Shown piece by piece: positions 26,864 through 35,760 of a DNA stretch of 64,000 bases. The DNA is taken from the NCBI RefSeq assembly GCF_007748115.1, contig NZ_CP036289.1, positions 4,526,001 through 4,590,000 on the forward strand, written 5' to 3'. The stretch's first letter is position 1. Each line of letters begins with the position of its first letter. The notes below the pieces were generated by a model that was not told the DNA's origin, did not search any database, and worked only from the letters and a program-made list of their open reading frames with translations. The position numbers and the translations under genes were made by a program. This DNA is from Bremerella volcania (GTDB lineage Bacteria > Planctomycetota > Planctomycetia > Pirellulales > Pirellulaceae).

Positions 26864-27718
26864 TTATGACTTCCCGAGTTTGAGATGTCCGTCCAGGAAT
26901 TTCAATGCCTCTTGCTTGGCTTGAGGATCGATGAACGTGCTCAGGTGCCCGCGTCCTTCCGCTTTGTAGAAGGTGGTGGGAATGCCAAGCGAGGAAAGCT
27001 TGTCGTGCATGACCTCGGCATTCCGCATGGGAACGACACTATCGTTGGTGCCATGAAAAAAGAAAATCGGAGGACACTTGGCCGTCACATGGCTCAGCGG
27101 CGAGGCCTCTTCATACGTGCCAGGCACATCGGCGCGCGAGCCACCGAGGAAGAACTTCAGCCTCTCGCTGCGGGGTGGTTCTCGGGTGAAATCGCACGGC
27201 GCGCCACCAGCAACGACCGCTTTAAGCTGCGGAGCACCAGGTCCCTTTTCCGCTTCGACGGCCGCCACGAGACAGGCCAAATGGCCACCGGCCGAGTAGC
27301 CCCAGCCGCCCACTCGATCGGTGTCGATATGGAACTCGTTGGCGTTATCGACAAGCCAATTCAGAGCGGCCTGACAGTCTTCCAGTTGAGCAGGAAATAT
27401 ATGATTCGGTGCGAAACGGTATGTAATTGCCGCAACCGCATAGCCGTTGTTGGCAAGGTACATCGCGTGCGTCGTCATGTGGCTGCGCGAACCTCCGGCC
27501 CACGCTCCACCATGAATCATGAGAATCGCCGGGAAGGGGCCTTCGCCTGGGGGCAGGTACAGATCTGCCTTAAGGGTCTTGTCTTCCCGCTGAGCGAAGA
27601 TCAGGTCAGGCACCTTCCGAATGGAGGGTGTTTCCGCCACCGCGGGGCCGGCTAAAACCGCGAAAGCAAAAAACGCAACGATTATGGTTTTCCAAGCAGT
27701 CACTACGGACTCCGTCAA
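26864..27718 (-). CDS. Secreted alpha/beta hydrolase (BD-FAE-like esterase)
   Basis: The 284-residue product has a signal peptide (FFAFAVLAGPAVAETP) and an alpha/beta-hydrolase fold: the oxyanion HGGAWAGGS, nucleophile Ser in GWGYSAGGHLA, Asp in FHGTNDSVVP, and His in GRGHLSTF. The arrangement is that of the acetylesterase/feruloyl-esterase-like (BD-FAE) and carboxylesterase family, likely acting on acylated carbohydrates in the periplasm or outside. The start is ATG 27718. It is divergent from ribBA, sharing a 136-bp gap. Confidence 0.87.
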   Translation of the reverse strand: MTESVVTAWKTIIVAFFAFAVLAGPAVAETPSIRKVPDLIFAQREDKTLKADLYLPPGEGPFPAILMIHGGAWAGGSRSHMTTHAMYLANNGYAVAAITYRFAPNHIFPAQLEDCQAALNWLVDNANEFHIDTDRVGGWGYSAGGHLACLVAAVEAEKGPGAPQLKAVVAGGAPCDFTREPPRSERLKFFLGGSRADVPGTYEEASPLSHVTAKCPPIFFFHGTNDSVVPMRNAEVMHDKLSSLGIPTTFYKAEGRGHLSTFIDPQAKQEALKFLDGHLKLGKS

Positions 27719-27854
27719 GGTGAACTATGCCGCAAAGGTGCGGGTTCTATAATGAGTTATTCCGCCGACGTTGCCCAATATTAACCCCGAGGATCGTGCA
27801 GGGCATCCCTTTTTCCATCGGCGATGCCCCGTGTCATTCAGGAGAGTGCTTCCC

Positions 27855-29060
27855 GTGAGCCACCGATTTTCCACCGTGCAAGCGGCTGTCGATGCGATCA
27901 AAGCTGGCAAAGTCATCATTGTTGTCGATGCGGAAGATCGGGAAAACGAAGGGGATTTCGTCGCCGCGGCAGAAAAAACGACCCCCGAAGTGGTGAATTT
28001 CATGATCACGCAGGGACGCGGTCTCTTGTGCACGGCCTGCCTGCCGGACGTCTGCGAACGGCTGGAATTGACGCCGCTGGTCGAGAACAACAACGCCCCA
28101 CTTCGTACGGCCTTCACTACCCCGATCGACCACAAGAACGCCAAGACAGGCATCACGGCAAAAGAGCGATCCGAAACGATCATGGCCATGGTCGACGAGC
28201 AATCGATCGCCGATGACTTCGTGCGGCCAGGACACGTCTACCCGCTGTTGGCCAAGGAAGGGGGCGTGCTGCGCCGCGCCGGGCATACCGAAGCATCGGT
28301 CGATCTGGCCCGCATGGCTGGCCTCACGCCGGCGGGTTCGCTGTGCGAAATCCTCAACGAAGAAGGGGATCGGGCTTCGCGCGATGAACTGATCGCGATC
28401 GCTGAAAAGTTCGACCTCGAGATCATCTCGATCGAACAGCTCATCTCGCATCGACGCGTGAACGAGAAACTGGTGGAACGCGGAGCGGAAGCCAAGTTGC
28501 CAACCACCTTCGGTGAGTTCGACATCATCGTTTACGACGTGAAGTACGAAACGCAGGAACCGGTGGCGATCGCCATGGGTGATCTCTCCTCGGTCGAAGC
28601 CCCGCTGGTTCGCCTGCACAGCAGCTGCTTCACCGGCGACCTGATCAACTCGCTGCGCTGCGACTGCGGCGATCAGCTGAAGATGGCCCTGCAGAAGATC
28701 AGCGAAGAAGGGGTAGGTGCTTTGATCTACCTGCCACAGGAGGGTCGCGGCATCGGCCTTAAAGCGAAGATCCGAGCCTATGCCCTGCAAGACCAAGGGC
28801 TCGATACGGTCGAAGCGAATCACGCATTGGGCTTCAAGAGCGACATGCGCGACTACGGGGTCGGTATTCAGATCTTGAAAGACCTGGGCCTTTCCAAGAT
28901 TCGCCTGCTGACCAACAACCCGAAGAAGACCGACGCGTTCATCTACGGCGGCTTCGATCTCGAAGTAGTCGACCAGGTCCCGATTCACCCCGAACCGAAC
29001 CCGCACAACCAGAAGTATCTGGATACGAAACGCGACAAGATGGGGCACCGGCTGCCGTAA
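27855..29060 (+). CDS. ribBA: Bifunctional riboflavin enzyme RibBA
   Basis: RibBA has two domains: 3,4-dihydroxy-2-butanone-4-phosphate synthase (residues ~1-200; EDRENEGDFV, TAKERSETI and the GHTEASVDLARMAG region) and GTP cyclohydrolase II (~205-401; zinc cysteines in SSCFTGDLINSLRCDCGDQ, the EGRGIGL loop). They supply both precursors of riboflavin. The 401-residue start is GTG 27855 with AGGAGA nine bases upstream; a frame open from 27771 would add a non-conserved 28 residues. A 7-bp hairpin (GGGCATC 27801-27807 with GATGCCC 27823-27829) lies just ahead, but no FMN riboswitch is seen. Confidence 0.95.
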   Translation: MSHRFSTVQAAVDAIKAGKVIIVVDAEDRENEGDFVAAAEKTTPEVVNFMITQGRGLLCTACLPDVCERLELTPLVENNNAPLRTAFTTPIDHKNAKTGITAKERSETIMAMVDEQSIADDFVRPGHVYPLLAKEGGVLRRAGHTEASVDLARMAGLTPAGSLCEILNEEGDRASRDELIAIAEKFDLEIISIEQLISHRRVNEKLVERGAEAKLPTTFGEFDIIVYDVKYETQEPVAIAMGDLSSVEAPLVRLHSSCFTGDLINSLRCDCGDQLKMALQKISEEGVGALIYLPQEGRGIGLKAKIRAYALQDQGLDTVEANHALGFKSDMRDYGVGIQILKDLGLSKIRLLTNNPKKTDAFIYGGFDLEVVDQVPIHPEPNPHNQKYLDTKRDKMGHRLP

Positions 29061-29062
29061 CG

Positions 29063-29338
29063 TTAGTTACGCACCATGCACATACTGTCTATCAGTTCCC
29101 CATCGCGCACGATGGCGAGACCTGCGTTGCCGCGGTTGTTGGCCCAGTCGTCGCTGGGGGACGAGTAATTCCATAGTTCATCCCCCGGCTGCATTTGCTG
29201 AAACAGAGGGGCTGCCTGGTTGAGGTAATGATTGGCCACCGCCGCGACTTGCGGATCTTCGTTGTTACAGGTAGCCATGATCTCTTGCAGCGTCGTGGGC
29301 GCGGTGAGCCACTCTTTAGGGACTAATTGAGAGTCCAT
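29063..29338 (-). CDS. Small hypothetical protein of the cysH-rrf2 operon
   Basis: The product is 91 residues from ATG 29338, which has the very strong AGGAGGGG site seven bases upstream; a longer open frame overlapping the rrf2 gene has no such site. It contains LTAPTTLQEIMATCNNEDPQ, a helix AAVANHYLNQAAPLFQQM and a C-terminal strand region ending in ELIDSMCMVRN with two Cys. It starts 11 bases after the rrf2 stop, so it is almost certainly translated as the third gene of the cysH-rrf2 transcript. I do not recognise the fold. A role linked to sulfate assimilation is inferred only from position. Confidence 0.75.
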   Translation of the reverse strand: MDSQLVPKEWLTAPTTLQEIMATCNNEDPQVAAVANHYLNQAAPLFQQMQPGDELWNYSSPSDDWANNRGNAGLAIVRDGELIDSMCMVRN

Positions 29339-29349
29339 CGAGACCCCTC

Positions 29350-29778
29350 CTAGATGTAGAACATTTCGTCGGGTTGTTCGGCGACGCGTGCCGCCAGGTT
29401 CGCTAGTGTAACCTCTTCGAGGATCTTGGTGCGTGCCTGGCAGATTTGCCCCCACACGCCGCACAGCGCTTCAGTGGCGGGCGTTGGCTTTTGCAGGTTC
29501 GATTCGGTCTGGTCGCCGCTGCCTTCGATGACCTGAAAAATATCGGCCAGGCTGATGCGATCCGGGGCGTACGCTAACCGATAGCCGCCGGCAGCACCGC
29601 GCGAGGTCAGCACCAGGCCGGCCGCTTTGAGCTGGGCCATGATCTGCACGAGAAACGGCTGGGGAATGCCCTGGGCCTCGACGATCTCGCGCAGGCGAGC
29701 CGGTTGACCCGATTCATACCGGGCTGCCAACTGGATCATCGCGATGCACGCGTATTCGGTTTTCGCCGAGACTGTCAT
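29350..29778 (-). CDS. Rrf2-family transcriptional regulator
   Basis: The 142-residue product has the winged-helix Rrf2 pattern: EYACIAMIQLAARYES, the recognition helix IPQPFLVQIMAQLKAAGLV, and SRGAAGGYRLAYAPDRISLADIFQVIEG. It has only two Cys near residue 110 (EALCGVWGQIC) rather than the three of IscR, so Fe-S binding is doubtful. CymR-type members control sulfur and cysteine genes. It begins 6 bases after the cysH stop, so the two are translationally close. It may repress its own operon through the inverted repeat at 30625-30660. Confidence 0.9.
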   Translation of the reverse strand: MTVSAKTEYACIAMIQLAARYESGQPARLREIVEAQGIPQPFLVQIMAQLKAAGLVLTSRGAAGGYRLAYAPDRISLADIFQVIEGSGDQTESNLQKPTPATEALCGVWGQICQARTKILEEVTLANLAARVAEQPDEMFYI

Positions 29779-29784
29779 GGCTGC

Positions 29785-30603
29785 CTACGCGTTGGGGCTA
29801 TCGTCTTCCATCGTGTGCAAACCGCACTCGGTCTTGGCGGTGCCGCTCCAACGACCGGCACGTTCATCTTCGCCCGCCAGCACGGCTCGCGTGCACGGCC
29901 AGCAGCCGACGCTGGTGTAGCCTTGGTCGTGCAGCACGTTGTACGGAATGCCATGTTCGGTGATCATTCGCCAAACCCAGCTCTTGGTCTGGTTGGCCAG
30001 CGGGTTGATCTTCACCAGGCCGAACTTCTTATCCCAGCCGACGATGCTGGCCTTGGCTCGGTCTTCGCTCTGATCGCGGCGAATCGCACTGATCCAGGCA
30101 TGCTTGCCTTCGGCACCCCGCTTGAGGACTTTGATCTTGCGATCAAAGCAGCACTGCGTGGGATTCGTTTTATAGAGCGGGCCACCGTGGATTTGTTCGT
30201 ACTCTTCGACCGTATGCTCCGGTTTCAGCAGTTCGACGTCGATGCCGAACTTCTCGCGAATCTGATCGCGAACGTCGAGCGTTTCCTGAAACTGGTAGCC
30301 TGTATCGAGGTTGAAAACCGGGGTCTGAGGGGCAATCTGGGAAAGGAGGTAAAGAATTACGCACCCTTCCGGCCCAAAGGCGGTTCCCATGGTGAGCTTC
30401 ATGCCGAAACGCTCAGCCCCCCAGCGGATGATCTCTTCCGGCGTGGCCGACTCGAGCCGCGCGGAGGCCTCGGCCAACTCGGCCATAAGCTCTGGCGTAG
30501 GCTGTAGCATTTCGGAAGTTGTTTGCTGCTGGGGAGTTACTTCACCGGCCGACATGGCATTCACTTCAATCGGGACCACCGAGGTAAGGCTAGTTACGGA
30601 CAT
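29785..30603 (-). CDS. cysH: Assimilatory APS/PAPS reductase CysH
   Basis: The 272-residue product reduces activated sulfate (APS or PAPS) to sulfite. It has the PAPS-reductase motifs FGPEGCVILYLLSQ and FNLDTGYQFQET, then the substrate-binding RDQSEDRA region. Cysteines at TQCCFDRK and GCWPCTR supply the two CC/CxxC pairs of the [4Fe-4S] type, which usually prefers APS, and the catalytic Cys sits in TECGLH near the C terminus. The N-terminal ~35 residues look disordered. It heads an operon with rrf2 and a small gene. The start overlaps an inverted repeat at 30601-30620. Confidence 0.93.
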   Translation of the reverse strand: MSVTSLTSVVPIEVNAMSAGEVTPQQQTTSEMLQPTPELMAELAEASARLESATPEEIIRWGAERFGMKLTMGTAFGPEGCVILYLLSQIAPQTPVFNLDTGYQFQETLDVRDQIREKFGIDVELLKPEHTVEEYEQIHGGPLYKTNPTQCCFDRKIKVLKRGAEGKHAWISAIRRDQSEDRAKASIVGWDKKFGLVKINPLANQTKSWVWRMITEHGIPYNVLHDQGYTSVGCWPCTRAVLAGEDERAGRWSGTAKTECGLHTMEDDSPNA

Positions 30604-30660
30604 AGGTTATGCTTCCTATGGGATCATTGTTAACTATTATGACCAACTTAGTCAACAATG
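30601..30660 (-). promoter_or_regulatory. cysH promoter with overlapping inverted repeats
   Basis: On the minus strand TTGACT (30650-30655) and TAACAA (30627-30632) are 17 bases apart. They lie inside an imperfect 12-bp inverted repeat, CATTGTTAACTA at 30625-30636 and TAGTCAACAATG at 30649-30660, with one mismatch. A second repeat, CATAGG...CCTATG (30601-30620), covers the start codon and the AGGA site. The arrangement suits repression by the operon's own Rrf2 regulator. Confidence 0.6.
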
Positions 30661-30832
30661 GGTTCGATGCTGAAAGATTTCATCGGTTACGGCCCGTAGC
30701 GAACTTCAGGTCGATTTATGACGGTTATGAGGATGGTGGGGGAGTTTGAAGTTTTCAGTGTTCCGTTTTCAATGGGACTGGCGCACGCCATCCTCTTACT
30801 GAAAACGAAGCTGGTCGCGAAAAGCCAACCAC

Positions 30833-32473
30833 TTAGAACGACTCACTCTCGGCCAGCTTCTCAATCATCCCGATCAGTTGCAGAGCCGTTTGCGATTCTT
30901 CGTCGGTCACGTAATCGGCACCCACCAGGTGCAGACGTTCTCGATTCCGCTGATAGCGGCAGCGGGCCAGGATGGTGCAGTGGCGATTCATGGAGCGGAT
31001 CGACTTGACGATCTGAACGGATGCTTCGTCATCCGGCACGGCGACCAACGCCAGGTTGGCGTGGGCGATCTCGGCTTCTTCCAGCGTCTTGCGTTTGGTT
31101 GCATCGCCGGTGACCGCTCGGAAACCGGCTTGAATCAGGGGGTAGGTATTCACTGAGTTCAGGTCAATGAAACGGACATCGGCGCCGGAGGTTTCGATCC
31201 GCGAAGCGACCTGCCGGGCAACCGGTCCCACGCCGATGATGACCGCTTCGCGAATTTGCTCGCGAGCCTCGATCGGCTTCTCTTCCTTCTTGGTGTGCAG
31301 GGCCGTTTCGTCTCGAAGTTTTCGAACGCCCCATTTGATCAAGCCTGGGGTCAGGATCATCGTGCCGATCGCCAGCACCAGCATCTGGTTGTAATGCGTT
31401 TCGTCGATCAGTTGGGATTCCATCCCTTCGGACAGCAGCAGAAAGCTCAATTCGCCAACCTGCGACAATCCCAGTCCCATTAACAATGCCACCCTCCAGT
31501 TCATCCCGGAAAGTTTCAGTGCCAAGGCCGCCCCCAAGGTCTTCACGGCGACGATCAACGGGAAACCGATCAGCACCAGCATCGGATCGCGTAAGAGGGC
31601 CTGAATATCAAGCAAACCACCCAGCGAGATGAAGAACACGGCCGCGAAACTTTCGCGAAACGGAAGCGTCAGGGCATCGACCTGCTGCGTGAAGCGATTT
31701 CCGCCGAGGATCAGCCCCGCTCCAAAAGCGCCGAATGCCGCCGGCAGACCCAGCATATGAGCCACGAAACAGCCGCCACCCAGCAATGCCAATGCGAACA
31801 GCAGCAGAAGCTCACGACTACGAAGCATCGAGAACAACGGCAATGCAAAACGATGGGTCACGAACGCCAGGACCGGGATCGTGGTGACGAACAAAAGGGA
31901 TACGATCGCCAGGCGGATGAACTCGAAGCTGGAGTTCTCGCCGGTCGCGGCCAGCAGAGGAACGGCCAGCATCAGGGGAACGATCGCCATATCTTGAAAC
32001 AGCAAAATCCCGACGCTGCGGATACCAGCCGGCGAGGAAGCCACGTTCAGCTCGTGCAGCGCGCGGAATACGAGCACCGTGGAACTAAGCGCCACGGCAG
32101 CCCCCAACAGCGCGGCCCCTTGCCAGGGAATCCCTATCAACGCGAACAACAAACTGGCCGGCACACTGACGGCGATCAGTTGAATGAAGCCGGCGACCAG
32201 GATCCAAGGCCCGACGTGCTTCAGTTCTTCCCACGAGATTTCAGTCCCAATCGAAAACAGGAGGAACAACGCCCCCATTTCCGCGAGATGTTTCAGATCG
32301 TGGTTTTCGGTATGCAAGATCTGCAGTCCGCCGTCGCCGATGATGGCCCCAACCACCAGGTAACCCACGATCGTCGAAACGTGGTAATAGCGACAAAACG
32401 CACCAGATACGAAGCCTGCTGCCAGGATAACGATCAGGTTGAGTGCCAGGATTTCAAGCGGTTGCACAGGCAA
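30833..32473 (-). CDS. Kef-type K+/H+ antiporter (CPA2) with TrkA-N domain
   Basis: The 546-residue product has about 12 membrane segments of the CPA2 family (VSGAFCRYYHVSTIVGYLVVG, GAAVALSSTVLVFRALHE with the family ALSSTV motif, GAFGAGLILGGN) and a C-terminal Rossmann domain (AVIIGVGPVARQVASRIE; residues ~405-520) that normally binds NAD(H) and gates potassium efflux. Length and order match KefB/KefC-like proteins. No KefF/KefG partner is adjacent. It may serve potassium or pH balance in the marine habitat that other genes suggest. Confidence 0.88.
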   Translation of the reverse strand: MPVQPLEILALNLIVILAAGFVSGAFCRYYHVSTIVGYLVVGAIIGDGGLQILHTENHDLKHLAEMGALFLLFSIGTEISWEELKHVGPWILVAGFIQLIAVSVPASLLFALIGIPWQGAALLGAAVALSSTVLVFRALHELNVASSPAGIRSVGILLFQDMAIVPLMLAVPLLAATGENSSFEFIRLAIVSLLFVTTIPVLAFVTHRFALPLFSMLRSRELLLLFALALLGGGCFVAHMLGLPAAFGAFGAGLILGGNRFTQQVDALTLPFRESFAAVFFISLGGLLDIQALLRDPMLVLIGFPLIVAVKTLGAALALKLSGMNWRVALLMGLGLSQVGELSFLLLSEGMESQLIDETHYNQMLVLAIGTMILTPGLIKWGVRKLRDETALHTKKEEKPIEAREQIREAVIIGVGPVARQVASRIETSGADVRFIDLNSVNTYPLIQAGFRAVTGDATKRKTLEEAEIAHANLALVAVPDDEASVQIVKSIRSMNRHCTILARCRYQRNRERLHLVGADYVTDEESQTALQLIGMIEKLAESESF

Positions 32474-32743
32474 TAACCCCGGAGGCCAAAGGCGAAGGTG
32501 CGTGATTCATGGTCGTTTTTGTTTCGATCGGACAGCCATTAGTTTTAAGCGGACACGTCTATTTTAGCGATTGGGCAAGCGGGGACTTTCCGAGGAAACT
32601 ACCTGGAAAACGCTGATTGTTGACGCCGCTTGCGTCTATTAAACTGCAATCCCACTTCCCTCGGAACAGGCGTTACCCCCTTGTCTGCCTGTCTCTGATA
32701 ATACGGTTCACCCAATCCTGCATCTGCACTAAAAAGTTCAACT

Positions 32744-34237
32744 ATGTCCAACAAGACCTACCTCGCCGTCGATCTGGGCGCTTCCAGTGGTCGAGTTCTC
32801 GGTGGCCGATTCGATGGTACCAAGCTGGAACTCGAGGAAGTCCATCGTTTCGAGAATGGCCCCGTTGCCTTCGCAGGACATTTGCACTGGGATCTGTTAA
32901 AGCTCTGGCAGAACATCAAAGACGGCCTGACGGCTGCCGGTACGAAGTTTGGCCGAGACATCAGCAGCATTGGCGTCGATACGTGGGGGGTCGACTTTGC
33001 CCTTCTGGGACGCAACGACGAACTACTGGGTAATCCGTATCACTATCGCGATCCGCGCACCAATGGCATCTTCGAGCGCGCGTTTGCTAAGGTTAGCCGC
33101 GAAGCGATCTTCGCCGAGACCGGTCTTCAGTTCATGGAGATCAATACGCTGTACCAATTGATCGCCATGCGTGAGGCCAATAGTTCAATCCTGGACGCGG
33201 CACAACGCTTTCTGATGATGCCGGACATGTTCCACTGGCTGCTGACTGGGGAAAAAGGAAACGAGCTAACCAACGCCACTACCACGCAGTTGTTCAACCC
33301 GGTGACCAAAGAGTGGTCTCAGAAGCTGATTGACGGCTTCGATCTACCAGGGCACATCTTCGGCGACATCGTCGACCCAGGCACCGTCGTCGGTCCGCTT
33401 CGCGAAACGGTGCTCGAACAGATTGGTCTCAGTGGAACTAAAGTGGTGCGGCCAGGTACGCACGATACGGCTTCGGCCGTGGTGGCCGTGCCGGCGAAGA
33501 GTTCGCCAGGGCAGATGCCCAACTGGTGCTACATCTCCAGCGGAACATGGTCGTTGATGGGTGTCGAAACGCCTCATCCGATCATTAACAAGCAGTGCGC
33601 CGAGTTTAACTACACCAACGAAGGGGGCGTCTATGGGACGACGCGTCTGCTGAAAAACATTGCCGGACTGTGGCTGGTGCAGGAATGCCGCCGCATTTGG
33701 AAGCAAGGGGGCCACGAGTACGGCTACTCCGACCTGGTTCGCATGTCGCAGGAAGCCACGCCGCTGGCTTCATTCGTGAACCCAGACCATCCCGACTTTG
33801 CCGCGCCGCAGGACATGCCGGCCCAGCTTCGCGACTTCTGCAAGCGTACTGGTCAAATTGTGCCTGAGGCCGATGGTGCAGTCATTCGCTGCGTGCTGGA
33901 AAGCCTGGCCATGCGTTACCGCGTGGTGCATCGCAAGCTGCAAGACCTGACCGGTACCCAAATCGATACCATTCACATCGTGGGTGGTGGAACGCAGAAT
34001 CAGCTGCTGTGTCAGATGGCCGCCGACGCATGCAACTGCCAGGTGGTTGCCGGGCCGGTCGAAGCGACCGCGATCGGTAATCTCATGCTGCAAGCGGTTG
34101 CCTCAGGCGACATAGGCAGCCTGGCCGAGGGACGCGAAGTGATCCGTAACAGTTTCCCGGTGGTGACCTACGAGCCGAAGAATCCCACGATGTGGGACGA
34201 TGCGTTTCCACGTTTTGAAAAGACCTGCAGCGTCTAA
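32744..34237 (+). CDS. rhaB: Rhamnulokinase RhaB
   Basis: This FGGY-family kinase of 497 residues phosphorylates L-rhamnulose in rhamnose breakdown. It opens with LAVDLGASSGRVLGGRF, carries GVDTWGVDFALL, MPDMFHWLLTGEKGNELTNATTTQLFNP (rhamnulokinase-like), the PGTHDTASAV ADP-site and the IVGGGTQNQLLCQMAA motif. Length and motifs match RhaB better than xylulokinase or glycerol kinase. The rest of the rhamnose pathway (isomerase, aldolase) is not in the window; the following Gfo/Idh/MocA oxidoreductase is a possible partner. No clear ribosome-binding site precedes ATG 32744. Confidence 0.9.
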   Translation: MSNKTYLAVDLGASSGRVLGGRFDGTKLELEEVHRFENGPVAFAGHLHWDLLKLWQNIKDGLTAAGTKFGRDISSIGVDTWGVDFALLGRNDELLGNPYHYRDPRTNGIFERAFAKVSREAIFAETGLQFMEINTLYQLIAMREANSSILDAAQRFLMMPDMFHWLLTGEKGNELTNATTTQLFNPVTKEWSQKLIDGFDLPGHIFGDIVDPGTVVGPLRETVLEQIGLSGTKVVRPGTHDTASAVVAVPAKSSPGQMPNWCYISSGTWSLMGVETPHPIINKQCAEFNYTNEGGVYGTTRLLKNIAGLWLVQECRRIWKQGGHEYGYSDLVRMSQEATPLASFVNPDHPDFAAPQDMPAQLRDFCKRTGQIVPEADGAVIRCVLESLAMRYRVVHRKLQDLTGTQIDTIHIVGGGTQNQLLCQMAADACNCQVVAGPVEATAIGNLMLQAVASGDIGSLAEGREVIRNSFPVVTYEPKNPTMWDDAFPRFEKTCSV

Positions 34238-34265
34238 GCCGTAAGTTTTCGCAAGACGTTTTTTT
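34229..34265 (+). terminator. Weak terminator after rhaB
   Basis: AGCGTCT (34229-34235) can pair with AGACGTT (34254-34260) with one G-U pair and an 18-nt loop, running into seven T (34259-34265). It overlaps the rhaB stop codon. Confidence 0.35.
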
Positions 34266-34318
34266 GACGCTGACACGTGCATCGAATCGCTTCTTAGTAT
34301 TTACTAGGACAATCATCC

Positions 34319-34354
34319 TGTCCCCTCGCTCCTGTACTCGGGGCAGAGGGGACA
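34319..34354. repeat. Intergenic palindrome between rhaB and the oxidoreductase gene
   Basis: TGTCCCCTC (34319-34327) pairs with GAGGGGACA (34346-34354), spacer 18 bases. Same CCCTC-type family as near hisI and prfB. Confidence 0.6.
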
Positions 34355-34413
34355 TAGAATTCCGCACTCGTCGTAAAACCATTCCCACTTCCCACCCGCG
34401 CGAGAGAAACACC

Positions 34414-35457
34414 ATGATCAAAGTTGGCATCGTTGGCGTCGGATTTATGAGCTGGATTCATTACCTCGCTTACCAGAAGGTGCGAGGAATGAGCATAGCC
34501 GGTTTCTGCTCGCGAGATGCCAAAAAGCAAAAGGGAGATTGGCGAGGCATCAAAGGCAACTTCGGTCCAGCCGGCGAGCAGATTGATGTTTCGAAGATGA
34601 ACGTCTGTGCCACCTTGGACGAGCTATTGGCCGACGACTCGATCGACATGGTCGATATCTGCCTCCCCCCTGCCCTGCATGAGGAAGCCACGATCGCGGC
34701 GTTTAAAGCTGGCAAGCACGTCCTGGTCGAAAAGCCGATCGCCCTGAGCCCCGCCGCCGCCAAGCGGATGCAGAAAGCCGCCGAGAAGAGTGGCAAACTG
34801 CTGCTGACCGCCCATGTGCTGCCGTTCTTTGCCGAGTTCAATTTCGCCTTGGAAGCGGCCCGTAGTGGTAAGCTTGGCAAGCTACTGGGTGGGCACTTCA
34901 AGCGTTTGATCAACGACCCGACCTGGATCCCCGACTTCTACAATCTGGAGAAGGTCGGCGGTCCCTTATTGGACCTGCACATTCACGATGCCCACTTCAT
35001 TCGCTTGATGTTCGGCATGCCAACCAGCGTAACCAGCAGCGGCCGCATGCGGGGAGATTGCGTCGAGTACTGCACCACGCAGTTCGGTTTCGCCAATCAA
35101 AGCTATGTGGTCACCGCCACCAGTGGCGTGCTGCATCAGGTTGCTCGCAGCTTTACGCATGGATTCGAGATCCACTACGAAGACGCCACGCTGCTGATGG
35201 ACTTCGCCGTGATCGACGATGCCCCGGTGCTATCGATGCCGCTAACCGTACTGCCCAAGAAAGGGAAGTCAAAGCAACCGAAGCTCAAAGGGGGAGACCC
35301 GGTCGATTCGTTCGCCGCCGAGTTGAAGGAAGCTCAGAAGAGCATCGAAGAAGGCAAACCGTCCGACATCCTCGGTGGCGAACTGGCGGTCGATGCCCTG
35401 GTGCTTTGCCAGAAGCAGGCCGACTCCGTGGCGAAGGGGAAGACGATTCGGGTTTAG
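34414..35457 (+). CDS. Gfo/Idh/MocA-family oxidoreductase
   Basis: From ATG 34414 (MIKVGIVGVGFM) the product is 347 residues; the open frame continues upstream to 34264 but through repeat DNA and an unlikely N terminus. The NAD(P) Rossmann motif GIVGVGFM is at residues ~5-12; the catalytic HVLVEKPIAL (EKP) lies at ~105-115; GGPLLDLHIHDAHFIRLMFG follows in the second domain. The family oxidises or reduces sugars, inositols and related compounds with NAD(P). It is downstream of rhaB and nine bases ahead of a small membrane protein gene. The substrate is unknown; a rhamnose-related sugar is only a guess. Confidence 0.88.
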   Translation: MIKVGIVGVGFMSWIHYLAYQKVRGMSIAGFCSRDAKKQKGDWRGIKGNFGPAGEQIDVSKMNVCATLDELLADDSIDMVDICLPPALHEEATIAAFKAGKHVLVEKPIALSPAAAKRMQKAAEKSGKLLLTAHVLPFFAEFNFALEAARSGKLGKLLGGHFKRLINDPTWIPDFYNLEKVGGPLLDLHIHDAHFIRLMFGMPTSVTSSGRMRGDCVEYCTTQFGFANQSYVVTATSGVLHQVARSFTHGFEIHYEDATLLMDFAVIDDAPVLSMPLTVLPKKGKSKQPKLKGGDPVDSFAAELKEAQKSIEEGKPSDILGGELAVDALVLCQKQADSVAKGKTIRV

Positions 35458-35466
35458 GGAAATCGC

Positions 35467-35760
35467 ATGCTGGAAATCTTTACCGCAATCCTGGGCCTTA
35501 TGATGATCGCGGCAGGCCTGGTCAATGTGGTGTGCTTCTGTCTGATCATCTACTTGATGTTTCAGGCCGAGGAGGTCATGCTACCGGTCCTATGCATAGT
35601 CATGGTCTTTTGCGGCTTGGGCGGTCTGATCGCATTCATCTTCGGCTGGGTGGACGTTGGCAAGTACGATGCCAAGAAGGTCATGCTGATTTGGACCGGC
35701 GCGATCGCTGCTCAGATCTTATTGGCATTGTTGGGGGCAGTTGTCATCCCAGAGCCGTAA
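35467..35760 (+). CDS. Small membrane protein, paralog A of a three-gene array
   Basis: The 97-residue product has three to four hydrophobic segments and the array's shared features: NVVCFCLIIYLMF near residue 20, CGLGGLIAFIFGW in the middle, then GKYDAKKVMLIWTGAI. It begins 9 bases after the oxidoreductase stop, so it is probably in that transcript. Function unknown. The conserved charged motif (GW-x3-KYDA-x3-M-x2-WT) between the last two membrane segments suggests a shared partner or ion path. Confidence 0.72.
   Translation: MLEIFTAILGLMMIAAGLVNVVCFCLIIYLMFQAEEVMLPVLCIVMVFCGLGGLIAFIFGWVDVGKYDAKKVMLIWTGAIAAQILLALLGAVVIPEP

Noticed and set aside
27719..27854. FMN riboswitch ahead of ribBA
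   Set aside because: No FMN-riboswitch core sequence is visible; only a 7-bp hairpin is present.
27834..29048. Antisense open frame (404 codons) over ribBA
   Set aside because: Shadow of the ribBA gene; no domain and no start site.
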